Shown: in pieces, positions 1 to 7,635 of the stretch
How the letters are laid out: every line of letters starts with the position of its first letter
How positions within the stretch are numbered: position 1 is the first letter of the stretch
Assembly: GCA_963803335.1 (NCBI GenBank)
Contig: CAWDME010000016.1
Coordinates: 62,001-126,000, forward strand
Direction: 5' to 3'
DNA: 64,000 nt
Source of the DNA: DASSUW01 sp963803335
GTDB taxonomy: Bacteria; Actinomycetota; Thermoleophilia; Solirubrobacterales; Solirubrobacteraceae
Notes under the pieces: model-generated
What the model was told of the DNA's origin: nothing
Seen by the model: the letters and a program-made list of their open reading frames with translations, nothing else
Databases searched by the model: none
Made by a program: the position numbers and the translations under genes

Positions 1-1629
1 CCGTTCGCCGCCCAGAATCTCGCCGGCGCAGGATCGCCGGGGGTCGCCGCGCTGATCGGCGGGTTCGGGGTGTCCGCGATCGACGGTCTCGAGCGCATCG
101 CAGCGCCGACCACGCTGATCTGGGGCCGGCACGACGTCGCGACGCCGCTCGCGGTCGCCGAGGCGGCGAGCGCCCGCCACGGCTGGCCGCTCCACGTGAT
201 CGAGGACTGCGCCGACGCTCCGCAGATCGAGCAGCCCGAGGCGTTCGTGCGCGCGCTCGAGGCCGAGGCCCTGCGCGACCGCCTCCACGGCCCGCTCCTG
301 CTGCCCGGCGGCGACGGGTTCGCGGAGGCCACAGGACTCTGGAACGGCGCGATCGCGAAGACGCCCGCGTTCGTCGTCCAGCCGACGGGCACTGCGGACG
401 TGGTCGAGGCGGTCGACTTCGCACGCACGCACGGCCTCGCCGTGGCGGTCCGCGGGGGCGGACACAACATCGGCGGCACGGCGCTCGCCGATGGCGGCGT
501 GACGATCGACATGTCGCTCCTGCGCGGCGTCGTGGTCGATGCCGCCGCGCAGACGGCGACGGTGGAGGCCGGTGCCCACCTCGCCGACGTCGACGCCGCC
601 ACGCAGCGCCACGGGCTCGCAACCCCGCTCGGCTTCATCTCGGAGGTCGGTGTCGCCGGGCTCACGCTCGGCGGAGGGCTGGGCTACCTCACGCGCCGGT
701 TCGGCTGGACGGTCGACAACCTCGTCGAGGTCGAGATCGTGACCGCCGACGGCTGCGTGCGGACCGCGAGTCGCGACAGGCAGGCTGAGCTGTTCTGGGG
801 CGTCCGCGGGGCCGGTGCCAACCTCGGCGTCGTGACCTCGTTCACGTTCCACCTGCACGAGGTCGGCCCCACGGTCGTCGGGGGCCTGGTCGCGTGGCCG
901 TTCGCGCGCGCGGAGGAGCTCCTCGACGCGTACCGGACGATCACGAGCGTGGCGCCGCGCGAGCTGGCCGTCTGGTGCAACCTGCTGCGCGCGCCCGCGG
1001 CGCCGTTCGTCCCCACGGAATGGCAGGGCGAGCGCGTCTGCGCGATGGCCGTGTGCTTCAGTGGCGACCGCGCAGCCGCCGACGAGGTTCTGGCACCGCT
1101 GCGCGCGCTCGGCGACCCCGTGTTCGACCTGCTGGCCGAGCGGCCGTACACGCAGATGCAATCGCTCCTCGACGCAACAGAGCCGAAGGGCGAGCACTAC
1201 TACTGGAGGACCGAGTACGTCTCCGCGCTGAGCGACGGGTTGCTGGCGAACCAGGTCGAGCTGGCCGCCACATGCCCGATCCCGGCGGCGCAGATCGGGT
1301 TCCTGCACGTCGGCGGCGCGCTGAACGAGCACGCGGCGGATGACGGCGTGGTAGCCAACCGCGACGCGCGCTACGTCTGCGGCGTGATCGGTGCGTGGTC
1401 CCCAGGCGAGCCCCTCGAGGAGGAGTACCGCCGCTGGGTGCGCGAAGCGGGCGACAGCATGCGCCCGTTCTCGACCGGTGCGAGCTACATCAACTTCCAG
1501 ACCGGCGACGAGGACAGCGCGCGGATCCGCTCCTCGTACGGGGAGAACTACGATCGGCTGGTGGCGATCAAGCGGCGTTACGACCCCGAGAACGTGTTCC
1601 GCTCGAACCGCAACGTCCCACCCTCATGA
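1..1629 (+). CDS. alpha/beta-hydrolase C-terminus fused to BBE-type FAD-linked oxidoreductase (5' partial)
   Basis: The frame is open from the first base, so the gene begins upstream; a GTG at 70 is only an internal codon. The first ~90 residues are the C-terminal part of an alpha/beta hydrolase: LIWGRHD supplies the acid of the triad, and EQPEAF is the usual end of the fold. The position where the catalytic His normally sits reads CADAP instead of CGHAP, so it appears to be lost. From about residue 110 (base ~300) an FAD-binding_4 oxidoreductase follows: RGGGHNIGG carries the His used for covalent FAD attachment, then GLTLGGGLGYL. The BBE tail ends in NFQTGDE, YDPENVFR and N-x-N. The second covalent Cys of bicovalent berberine-bridge-like enzymes is not seen near FISEVGVAG, so single-site FAD attachment is inferred. 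The stop overlaps the next start by 4 nt. The substrate is unknown. Confidence 0.8.
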   Translation, partial: PFAAQNLAGAGSPGVAALIGGFGVSAIDGLERIAAPTTLIWGRHDVATPLAVAEAASARHGWPLHVIEDCADAPQIEQPEAFVRALEAEALRDRLHGPLLLPGGDGFAEATGLWNGAIAKTPAFVVQPTGTADVVEAVDFARTHGLAVAVRGGGHNIGGTALADGGVTIDMSLLRGVVVDAAAQTATVEAGAHLADVDAATQRHGLATPLGFISEVGVAGLTLGGGLGYLTRRFGWTVDNLVEVEIVTADGCVRTASRDRQAELFWGVRGAGANLGVVTSFTFHLHEVGPTVVGGLVAWPFARAEELLDAYRTITSVAPRELAVWCNLLRAPAAPFVPTEWQGERVCAMAVCFSGDRAAADEVLAPLRALGDPVFDLLAERPYTQMQSLLDATEPKGEHYYWRTEYVSALSDGLLANQVELAATCPIPAAQIGFLHVGGALNEHAADDGVVANRDARYVCGVIGAWSPGEPLEEEYRRWVREAGDSMRPFSTGASYINFQTGDEDSARIRSSYGENYDRLVAIKRRYDPENVFRSNRNVPPS

Positions 1630-2060
1630 GGCTCGAAGCCGAGCGCCGATTCGACGTCCCGGTACGCGACGGCTTCGACTACATCACCGATCAGCGGAAC
1701 TGGCCCGAGTACTGGCCGGGATTCGTCCGCATCGAGCCGGGCTCGCGCTGGAGCGAGCCCGGCGACGTCACGCGGATCGTGGTGCGCCTGCTCGGGCGGA
1801 CGGTCCCGCTGGAGATGACCCTGCGCCGCTTCGAGCCCCCGCACCACGTCGAGTACACGACGACGCAGCCGGGAATGCCCGGCGCCCGCCATGAGCGCGT
1901 CTTCGAGGACGCGGCCGGCGGGCTGCGCTTCCGGATCGCGATCGAGTTCGAGCCGCGCGGCTTCTTCGACCGCTTGATCACGCGCCACGGTGTCCTGCGC
2001 GCCATGCGGCGGACCCTCGCGAACCTCGACGCCGTGTTCAGGCGGTACCCTGACGGGTAA
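1626..2060 (+). CDS. SRPBCC-family polyketide-cyclase/START-like protein
   Basis: This 144-residue protein overlaps the upstream stop as ATGA, so the two genes are probably translated together. Its opening, an R-F-D-V-P segment followed by WPEYWPGF and a pattern of beta strands ending in a long C-terminal helix (residues ~115-140), fits the SRPBCC fold, which encloses a hydrophobic ligand cavity. Proteins of this family bind or transform lipids, polyketides or aromatic compounds. No catalytic residue can be assigned. Coupling to the FAD oxidoreductase suggests a shared hydrophobic substrate, but that is an inference. Confidence 0.65.
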   Translation: MRLEAERRFDVPVRDGFDYITDQRNWPEYWPGFVRIEPGSRWSEPGDVTRIVVRLLGRTVPLEMTLRRFEPPHHVEYTTTQPGMPGARHERVFEDAAGGLRFRIAIEFEPRGFFDRLITRHGVLRAMRRTLANLDAVFRRYPDG

Positions 2061-2065
2061 CGAAA

Positions 2066-2154
2066 ACCAGGGGGGCTGGGGAGAACGCCCGGCTGAGATA
2101 GGTCCTCGCTGGACCTGACCCTTCGAACCTGTGGGGTAATGCCCGCGGAGGGAG
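2066..2154 (+). promoter_or_regulatory. TPP riboswitch (THI element)
   Basis: The conserved TPP-aptamer blocks occur in order: CTGAGA at 2093-2098, ACCCTTCGAACCTG at 2118-2131, and TAATGCCCGCGGAGGGA at 2137-2153. The last block contains the purine-rich GGAGGGAG that is also the ribosome-binding site of the ATPase gene starting at 2157. Ligand binding should therefore hide the Shine-Dalgarno sequence directly, which is translational control. It precedes a three-gene ABC importer whose binding protein belongs to the thiamine-precursor family, so the logic is consistent. An ATG at 2139 lies inside the aptamer and is not a credible start. Confidence 0.92.
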
Positions 2155-2156
2155 CG

Positions 2157-2903
2157 ATGCGTACCGAGGTCGAGGCTCCCGGAGTGGAGCCTCGCGACGT
2201 TTCAGGCGGCGTCACCATCGCCGCAGTTGGCAAGGCGTTCGGCGCCGTCCAGGCCCTGGACGGCGTGTCGCTGCGCGCCGCGCCGCGCGAGGTCGTGGCG
2301 GTGGTCGGGCCGAGCGGCTGCGGCAAGTCGACGCTGCTCGAGCTCGTGTGCGGCCTCCAGCAGCCCGACAGCGGCACGATCGACGCCCCGCCGGCCGCGC
2401 TGATGCCGCAGCGCGACGGCCTGCTGCCGTGGCTGTCGGCGCTCGACAACGCCGCGCTGTCGCTGCGCGTGGCCGGCGTCGACAAGGCGCGTGCCCGCAC
2501 CGCCGCGCACGAGCACTTCGCGGCCTTCGGGCTCGAGGGGTTCGAGCGCGCCCGCCCGCGCGCGCTGTCGGGCGGCATGCGCCAGCGCGTCGCGTTCCTG
2601 CGCACGCTGCTCGCGGGCCGGTCGCTGCTGTGCCTGGACGAGCCGTTCGGCGCGCTCGACGCGCTCACGCGCGGGCAGATGCAGCGCTGGCTGGCCGATG
2701 CGCTGCAGCGCGAGCCGCGCACCGTCCTGCTCGTCACGCACGACGTCGAGGAGGCCGTCCTGCTCGCCGACCGCATCGTGCTGCTCTCACCCCGGCCCGG
2801 CCGCGTCGTCGCCACGCTCGACGTGCCCCTCGCGCGGCCCCGGCACCGCACGGATCGCGAAGTGGTGGATCTGCGCGAGCAGGCGCTGGAGGCGCTGGGA
2901 TGA
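2157..2903 (+). CDS. thiZ: ABC transporter ATP-binding protein, thiamine-precursor (HMP) uptake
   Basis: This 248-residue cytoplasmic ATPase energises a nitrate/sulfonate/taurine-type (NitT/TauT) importer. Walker A is GPSGCGKST at residues 51-59, followed by a Q-loop glutamine in LMPQRD, the signature LSGGMRQR, Walker B LLCLDEP, a D-loop and the switch His in LLVTHDVEEA. The start at 2157 is chosen because GGAGGGAG lies 2 nt upstream within the riboswitch. The downstream permease overlaps as ATGA. TPP control and the neighbouring binding lipoprotein point to hydroxymethylpyrimidine or a formylaminopyrimidine relative as the substrate; the ATPase alone would not reveal this. Confidence 0.85.
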   Translation: MRTEVEAPGVEPRDVSGGVTIAAVGKAFGAVQALDGVSLRAAPREVVAVVGPSGCGKSTLLELVCGLQQPDSGTIDAPPAALMPQRDGLLPWLSALDNAALSLRVAGVDKARARTAAHEHFAAFGLEGFERARPRALSGGMRQRVAFLRTLLAGRSLLCLDEPFGALDALTRGQMQRWLADALQREPRTVLLVTHDVEEAVLLADRIVLLSPRPGRVVATLDVPLARPRHRTDREVVDLREQALEALG

Positions 2904-3646
2904 GCGCGGTGGTGATCGTGCTGATCGGCCTCGCGGGCTGGGAGGCGATCGTGCGGCTCGGCGCCGTCGACGAGCTGATCCTGCCCGCGCCGACGCAGGT
3001 GCTCGACAGCCTGTGGACCGACCGCTCGCTGCTCGCTCCCGACCTCGCGACGACGACCTGGGAGGTGCTGCTCGGGCTGGCCGCGGCGCTGGCGGCGGGC
3101 GCCCTGCTCGGCATCGCCATGCACGTGTCGCCGCGCGCCCGCCGGGCGCTGCGGCCGCTGGTGATCGGCTCGCAGGCCGTGCCGATCCCGGTGATCGCGC
3201 CGCTGATCATCCTCGTGCTCGGCTTCGGCATGGCACCGAAGGTCCTGCTCGTCGCGCTCGTCTGCTTCTTCCCCGTCGCCATCAACCTCTACGACGGCCT
3301 GCGCGACACCGATGCCGACGCGCGCAAGCTGCTGCGCTCGCTTGACGCCTCGCGCTGGCAGACGCTGCGCATGCTCGAGCTCCCGAGCGCGCTCCCCGCG
3401 ACCTTCACCGGCATCAAGATCGCCGCTGCCGTGGCGGTGATCGGCGCCGTGTTCGCCGAGTGGTCGGGCTCGGACCGCGGCCTCGGCCACGCGCTGCTGA
3501 CCGCCAACGGCCAGCTCGCGACCGCGCGCGCGTTTGCCGCCACCCTGCTGCTGTTCCTGCTCGCCGTCGCCTTGTACGGCGCGTTCGCGCTGCTCGAGCG
3601 CCGCGTCGTGGATTGGACGCCGCGAACCACACCCGGAGGCTCATGA
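2900..3646 (+). CDS. thiX: ABC transporter permease, thiamine-precursor uptake
   Basis: This 248-residue inner-membrane permease has about six hydrophobic segments. It carries the cytoplasmic EAA-like loop seen in BPD_transp_1 permeases (around LRSLDASRWQTLRMLELPSALP, where the G is replaced but the -LP- ending is kept) that docks on the ATPase. It overlaps the ATPase stop and its own stop overlaps the lipoprotein start, both as ATGA, so the three subunits are translationally coupled beneath the TPP riboswitch. It is short of its usual N-terminal cytoplasmic lead, beginning almost immediately with a membrane helix. Confidence 0.85.
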   Translation: MSAVVIVLIGLAGWEAIVRLGAVDELILPAPTQVLDSLWTDRSLLAPDLATTTWEVLLGLAAALAAGALLGIAMHVSPRARRALRPLVIGSQAVPIPVIAPLIILVLGFGMAPKVLLVALVCFFPVAINLYDGLRDTDADARKLLRSLDASRWQTLRMLELPSALPATFTGIKIAAAVAVIGAVFAEWSGSDRGLGHALLTANGQLATARAFAATLLLFLLAVALYGAFALLERRVVDWTPRTTPGGS

Positions 3647-4680
3647 CCCGTCTGTTGCTCCCCCTGATCGCCCTGACCCTGCTCGTCGCCGGCTGCGGCG
3701 AGAAGGCCGAAACCACGTCGGCAGGCTCAGGCAAGACCGAGCACCTCACGGTCATGCTCGACTGGTTCCCCAACGCCGACCACGCCGGCCTGTACGCCGC
3801 GCAGGCCAGCGGCGAGTACGAGCGCGCTGGGCTCGACGTCAAGTTCGTCACGCCGAGCGACGCCGCGACGCCGCTCAAGCTCCTGCAGGCCGGCCGCGTG
3901 GACCTGGCGATCTCCTACGAGCCGGACGTGCTGCTGGCACGCGACCAGGGCGCCGACGTCGTCGCCGTCGGCGCGCTCGTGCAGAAGCCGCTGACGTCGC
4001 TGATGTCGCTCGGCGAGCACGCGATCACCGACCCGAAGCAGCTGAACGGCAAGACGGTCGGCACCGCCGGCATCCCCTACCAGGCCGCGTACCTGGAGAC
4101 GATCCTGCGCAAGGCCGGCGTGCAGCCCAGCGCCGTGAAGCAGGTCAACGTCGGCTTCAACCTGACCAAGGCGATGATCGCCAAGAAGGTCGACGCGACG
4201 ATCGGCGCGTTCTGGAACGTCGAGGGCGTCGAGCTGCAGAAGGGCGGCCGCAAGCCGCACATCCTGCGCATGGAGAGCCTCGGCGTGCCGACCTACGACG
4301 AGCTCGTCGTCGCGGCGCGCCACCAGGACCTCGACGAGGCCGGCGGCTCAAAGGTGCGCCGCTTCCTGCAGGCCACCGCGCGCGGCTACGCGATGGTCAA
4401 GGCGGATCCGGCCAAGGGCGTCGACGCGCTGATGGCGGCCGACCACGGCCTCGACCGCGCGCTGACCACCGCCACCGTGAAGGCCACGGTGCCCGTGTTC
4501 TTCCCGGCCGGCGCGGACGACCCGTTCGGCTGGCAGGAGCCGCGTGAGTGGGCGGCCTACGAGAAGTGGATGCGCGCGAACAACCTGCTCAAGCGGCCCG
4601 TGCAGGGAGAGCGCGCGCCGCTGACCAACGAGTTCCTGCCGGGCGAGGGCGTGGACCAAGGGACCAGCGGGCTGGGATGA
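3643..4680 (+). CDS. thiY: thiamine-precursor-binding lipoprotein (NMT1/THI5-like)
   Basis: This 345-residue secreted lipoprotein has a signal peptide ending in LVAGC with the lipidated Cys at residue 18. The mature part starts with the NMT1/THI5 pattern VMLDWFPNADHAGLY and contains the GKTVGTAGIPYQ segment and aromatic DxxIGAFWN stretch typical of pyrimidine-precursor-binding proteins. It is the third gene of the TPP-controlled operon. Its last 92 nt overlap the end of the convergent DNA glycosylase gene. Substrate assignment to an HMP-type pyrimidine follows from family and riboswitch; thiamine itself cannot be excluded. Confidence 0.85.
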   Translation: MTRLLLPLIALTLLVAGCGEKAETTSAGSGKTEHLTVMLDWFPNADHAGLYAAQASGEYERAGLDVKFVTPSDAATPLKLLQAGRVDLAISYEPDVLLARDQGADVVAVGALVQKPLTSLMSLGEHAITDPKQLNGKTVGTAGIPYQAAYLETILRKAGVQPSAVKQVNVGFNLTKAMIAKKVDATIGAFWNVEGVELQKGGRKPHILRMESLGVPTYDELVVAARHQDLDEAGGSKVRRFLQATARGYAMVKADPAKGVDALMAADHGLDRALTTATVKATVPVFFPAGADDPFGWQEPREWAAYEKWMRANNLLKRPVQGERAPLTNEFLPGEGVDQGTSGLG

Positions 4681-5533
4681 GCCCGCGTGCCGCGGCGTGC
4701 ATGAGGTGCACGCCGGCCAGGCCCTTCCACTCGCCGTAGGGCTCCAGGAACTCGCGCACCTGCGCCTCGTCGGCGCGGGCGCGCGGGTTGCCGGTGAGCA
4801 GTCGCCCGACGATCTTCAGGAATCCCAGGTCGCCCGCAGGCGCCACGTCCATCCGCCCCTGCCCGTGCAGGCCCAGCATCTCGACCGTCCACGGGCCGAT
4901 GTCGCGGATCGCGAGCAGCCGCCGGACGTCGTGGTCGTGTAGGTCGACGCGCCCGCGCGCGACCGCCTCGGCGCAGCGACGCATGGCGATGGCCCGCTTC
5001 GGCGCGAGGTCGAACGACGTCAGCCGCGCGGGCGCCTGCGCGGCGATCACCGCGGGCTCGGGCGCGTCGCGCAGGCCCGTGGCCGGGCAGCGGTAGCCGA
5101 ACGCGCCGATCAGCCGCTTCTGGATCACCATCGCCCGTTCGAGCTCGATCAGCTGCTCGGTGATCGCGGCCAGCAGCGCCTCCCACGGCTGCGGCTTGCG
5201 GCGCACGCGCAGCGCGTAGCTCGAGCGCACCGAGCGGCCGATCACCGGGTCGCCCGAGAAGCGGTCGTAGAACGGCCGCAGGTCGTCGTCGACGCCGGTG
5301 GCGAAGCGCATGCGCGCGATTGCCGCGCCCGCCGCCGCTTCGGACGGCCCGCGAGCCGCGAACAGCACCCGGTCGCGCGCCGGCTGCACCATCCCGACGA
5401 GCACCGGCTCACCTTCGATCCGCAGCAGCCGCTGCAACGCCGCGCCGCGCCGGCGCGTCAGCCGGTCCATCGATCCGCCGCCGAGCCGGAACGGCCACGG
5501 GGGCCGGACCTCGACGCGGACCTCGGTCACCAC
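4589..5533 (-). CDS. AlkA-like DNA-3-methyladenine glycosylase
   Basis: This 314-residue base-excision repair enzyme is of the HhH-GPD superfamily. The helix-hairpin-helix LLAIRDIGPWTVEM is followed by the catalytic Asp in APAGDLG, the order found in AlkA. The N-terminal ~100 residues resemble the AlkA-type small domain. The start is GTG at 5533, sharing one base with the stop of the upstream small membrane protein (TAGTG). The C-terminus runs ~30 residues beyond the expected domain end and enters the thiY coding region on the other strand, giving a 92-nt tail-to-tail overlap. This tail is Pro/Arg/Ala-rich and may be non-conserved. Confidence 0.75.
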   Translation of the reverse strand: MVTEVRVEVRPPWPFRLGGGSMDRLTRRRGAALQRLLRIEGEPVLVGMVQPARDRVLFAARGPSEAAAGAAIARMRFATGVDDDLRPFYDRFSGDPVIGRSVRSSYALRVRRKPQPWEALLAAITEQLIELERAMVIQKRLIGAFGYRCPATGLRDAPEPAVIAAQAPARLTSFDLAPKRAIAMRRCAEAVARGRVDLHDHDVRRLLAIRDIGPWTVEMLGLHGQGRMDVAPAGDLGFLKIVGRLLTGNPRARADEAQVREFLEPYGEWKGLAGVHLMHAAARGLIPARWSLGPRPRPAGTRWSAARALPARAA

Positions 5534-5802
5534 TATCGCTTCAGCAGGTGAACGTCGACCAGGAACGAGTTCGAGGCCATGATCTCGCCCATCGAGGACT
5601 TGCGGCGCCGCCGGCGCGACACGCGGCTGCGGCGGCGGTGCACGACGGCCACGGTGGCCGCCCCGGCCACGAAGCCGGTGGCCGCGAGGGCGGCGGCCTG
5701 GCGGGCGGGCACGAGCGGCCGCGCCGGCTCGATGGTGCGCGAGTCGGCGACGACCGGCAGGCCGTCGACGATCTCGCCTTCGTCTTCCTCGAACTGACTC
5801 AC
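5533..5802 (-). CDS. small single-pass membrane protein, basic C-terminus
   Basis: This 89-residue protein has an acidic start (EEDEGE), one hydrophobic segment around residues 36-55 and an Arg-rich patch (RRRRRK) immediately after it, giving a predicted N-out/C-in orientation. No family is recognised. It abuts the glycosylase gene with a 1-nt overlap and lies 37 nt after the fatty-acid hydroxylase on the same strand, so it may be co-transcribed with either. The clear start and tight spacing argue for a real gene. Confidence 0.5.
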   Translation of the reverse strand: MSQFEEDEGEIVDGLPVVADSRTIEPARPLVPARQAAALAATGFVAGAATVAVVHRRRSRVSRRRRRKSSMGEIMASNSFLVDVHLLKR

Positions 5803-5839
5803 GAACTCGACAGCATGACCACTCGTGCGGACGAGTGCG

Positions 5840-6475
5840 TCAACCTGCCTCGCCGCGGCGCCCCGAGAACGTCCGAAACACGACGTCCCAATACGGCGCG
5901 CTGATCCCGAAGCCCTTCTCGTCGTCCTGGAAGTGGTGGCGCATGTGCAGCTCGCGCAGCCGCTTGCCCAGCCGCGTCGTCGGGGTGTGGTGGTGCAGGG
6001 CGTAGTGGATCTCGTCGTAGATGATGTAACCGGTCAGGAAGCCTGCGGCCACCGCGGGCCCGTGCATCGTGCCGGCGATCACGAAGATCGCGCCGACCAC
6101 GAGCACGGCGAGCGGGATGCTGGCCGCGGGCGGCATGACGAGCCGCAGCGGGTCGTTCGGGTGATCGTGGTGGACGCCGTGGATCATCCAGTGCACCCGC
6201 GCGCCGAAGCCCTCCTCCGGCTCGAAGTGGAAGACGATCCGATGCAGCCAGTACTCGAACAGGGTCCAGACCACGTAGCCGACGAGAACGAGCCCGAACA
6301 TGTCCCACCACCCGTCGCGGGTGACGGCGAGGACGAGCATGACGACGATGACGGGCGCGTAGATCAGCACCGGCACGGCCGGGTGCACGCGCGTGAAGCG
6401 ATCGAGCAGCCTCGACTCGAACATCGGGGGCGAGGCCTTCAGGTAATCCGTGCGCCGCATCCACAAACCGTACAA
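5840..6475 (-). CDS. fatty-acid hydroxylase superfamily membrane di-iron enzyme
   Basis: This 211-residue integral membrane protein has about four hydrophobic helices and the full histidine-box set of the FA_hydroxylase superfamily: HRIVFH (HX4H), HGVHHDHP, HYALHHH and HMRHHFQD. The order and spacing resemble the yeast Scs7/FA2H type, which hydroxylates the fatty acid of sphingolipids, more than sterol desaturases, but family alone does not fix the substrate. It lies 11 nt downstream of the GNAT-type acyltransferase gene and is probably co-transcribed with it, opposite a serine-palmitoyltransferase-like gene. That context favours ceramide or long-chain acyl hydroxylation. Carotenoid hydroxylases use related His boxes but are less likely here. 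Confidence 0.8.
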   Translation of the reverse strand: MYGLWMRRTDYLKASPPMFESRLLDRFTRVHPAVPVLIYAPVIVVMLVLAVTRDGWWDMFGLVLVGYVVWTLFEYWLHRIVFHFEPEEGFGARVHWMIHGVHHDHPNDPLRLVMPPAASIPLAVLVVGAIFVIAGTMHGPAVAAGFLTGYIIYDEIHYALHHHTPTTRLGKRLRELHMRHHFQDDEKGFGISAPYWDVVFRTFSGRRGEAG

Positions 6476-6486
6476 CTTAGGCGGCC

Positions 6487-7620
6487 CTAAGGGGAAGCGA
6501 ACGTCCGCTCATAGACACGGAAGCGGCGGACGATTCGGCCGCCCATCGCCTCCATCGCCTTGTTCATGTTCTTGTTGGTCTCGAGGATCCAGCCCATCTC
6601 GCCCCACTTCTGCGGCGTGACGGCGGCCATGTCGAAGTGCTCGACGTACATCTTCGCCGCGACGCCCGTGTGCTGATACTCGGGCTTGACGCCGAGGAAG
6701 CCGACGCGCACGCGGTCGATGGTCTTGCCCTTGCGCAGGAAGTGCCACCAGCCGAGCGGGAGCAGCCGCCCGTTCATCTTCTTGAGGACCTGGTTGATGT
6801 CCGGGACCGTGATCGCCATCCCGACGGTCTCACCCTCGGCGGTCTCGGCCACCATGAACCAGTGGTGGTCGAAGACCAGGTGCAGCTCCTGGGTGTAGGC
6901 GTCCAGGTCGGCCTTCGAGTAGGGCACGAAGCCCCAGTTCTCGCTCCAGGCCGAGTTGTAGACGTCGGCGAAGTTGTCCATGTCGCGCCGCAGCGACCGC
7001 CGCGACATCTTGCGCAGGCGGATGCCATGCCGCGGCTCGACCTCCTCGGCCAGCTTGAAGACGATCGGCAGGATCCGCGCGCGATCGCTGATCACGAGCT
7101 CCCACATGAACAGGTCCATCGCCTTCTCGAGCCCCGCCGCCTCGCACAGCGCCCGGTAGTAGGGCGGGTGCCACGGCTGCTTGATCATCGGCTCGCGCTC
7201 GAAACCCTCGATCTGCACGCCCGACTCGTCGTTGATCGTGAAGTCCATCGGGCCGATCATGTGATCGCGCCCGTGCCGACGCAGCCAGTCCTCGGCGGCG
7301 GCGAGCAGCGCGGGCAGGATCTCGAAGTCCTCCTCGAGCTCGAGGAAGCCGAACATCCCCCAGCGATTGCCGTGGAAGTCGTTGAACGCCTGGTCGTACT
7401 GGGCGCTGATGCGGCCCACGACGCGGCCGTCGCGCTCGGCCAGGAACAGCTGCGCGTCACCGTGCTTGAAGAACGCGTTGAAGCGCCGGTTCAGGAACAG
7501 CCGCCGCTCGATCCTCAGCGGGGGAACCCAGACCCGGGAAGTAGAGTGCAGCCGGAATGGGAGCTCGATGAACTCCCGCAAGTCCCGCCGACCCTGGACG
7601 GGACGCACGACAAGCGACAC
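6487..7620 (-). CDS. GNAT-superfamily N-acyltransferase, candidate bacterial ceramide synthase
   Basis: This 377-residue protein starts at a GTG at 7620; a second GTG at 7608 is possible. The N-terminus reads FIELPFRLHxxxRVWVPPLR, followed by a GNAT-like N-terminal half (LFLAERDGRVVGRISAQYD), then GPMDFTINDESG and QPWHPPYYRAL, and a C-terminal acyl-CoA-binding GNAT core (VRVGFLGVKPEYQHTGVAAKMY). The architecture matches large YghO-type acyltransferases. From general knowledge, the bacterial ceramide synthase described in Caulobacter is also a GNAT-superfamily protein encoded near serine palmitoyltransferase. Here the gene diverges from such a gene with only 15 nt between start codons and is followed by a fatty-acid hydroxylase. 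The ceramide-synthase role is an inference from this context. Confidence 0.6.
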   Translation of the reverse strand: MSLVVRPVQGRRDLREFIELPFRLHSTSRVWVPPLRIERRLFLNRRFNAFFKHGDAQLFLAERDGRVVGRISAQYDQAFNDFHGNRWGMFGFLELEEDFEILPALLAAAEDWLRRHGRDHMIGPMDFTINDESGVQIEGFEREPMIKQPWHPPYYRALCEAAGLEKAMDLFMWELVISDRARILPIVFKLAEEVEPRHGIRLRKMSRRSLRRDMDNFADVYNSAWSENWGFVPYSKADLDAYTQELHLVFDHHWFMVAETAEGETVGMAITVPDINQVLKKMNGRLLPLGWWHFLRKGKTIDRVRVGFLGVKPEYQHTGVAAKMYVEHFDMAAVTPQKWGEMGWILETNKNMNKAMEAMGGRIVRRFRVYERTFASP

Positions 7621-7635
7621 GAGAGCGCACCCTAT

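Noticed and set aside
2139..2156. ATG at 2139 as the ATPase start
   Set aside because: It lies in the conserved riboswitch block; ATG 2157 has the Shine-Dalgarno immediately upstream.
1691..3490. A 599-codon minus-strand frame across the TPP-controlled transporter
   Set aside because: Covers the riboswitch and two real ABC genes; no recognisable protein.
5840..6475. Carotenoid beta-hydroxylase instead of fatty-acid hydroxylase
   Set aside because: His boxes are shared, but the box order and the neighbours fit FA2H-type better and no carotenoid genes are nearby.
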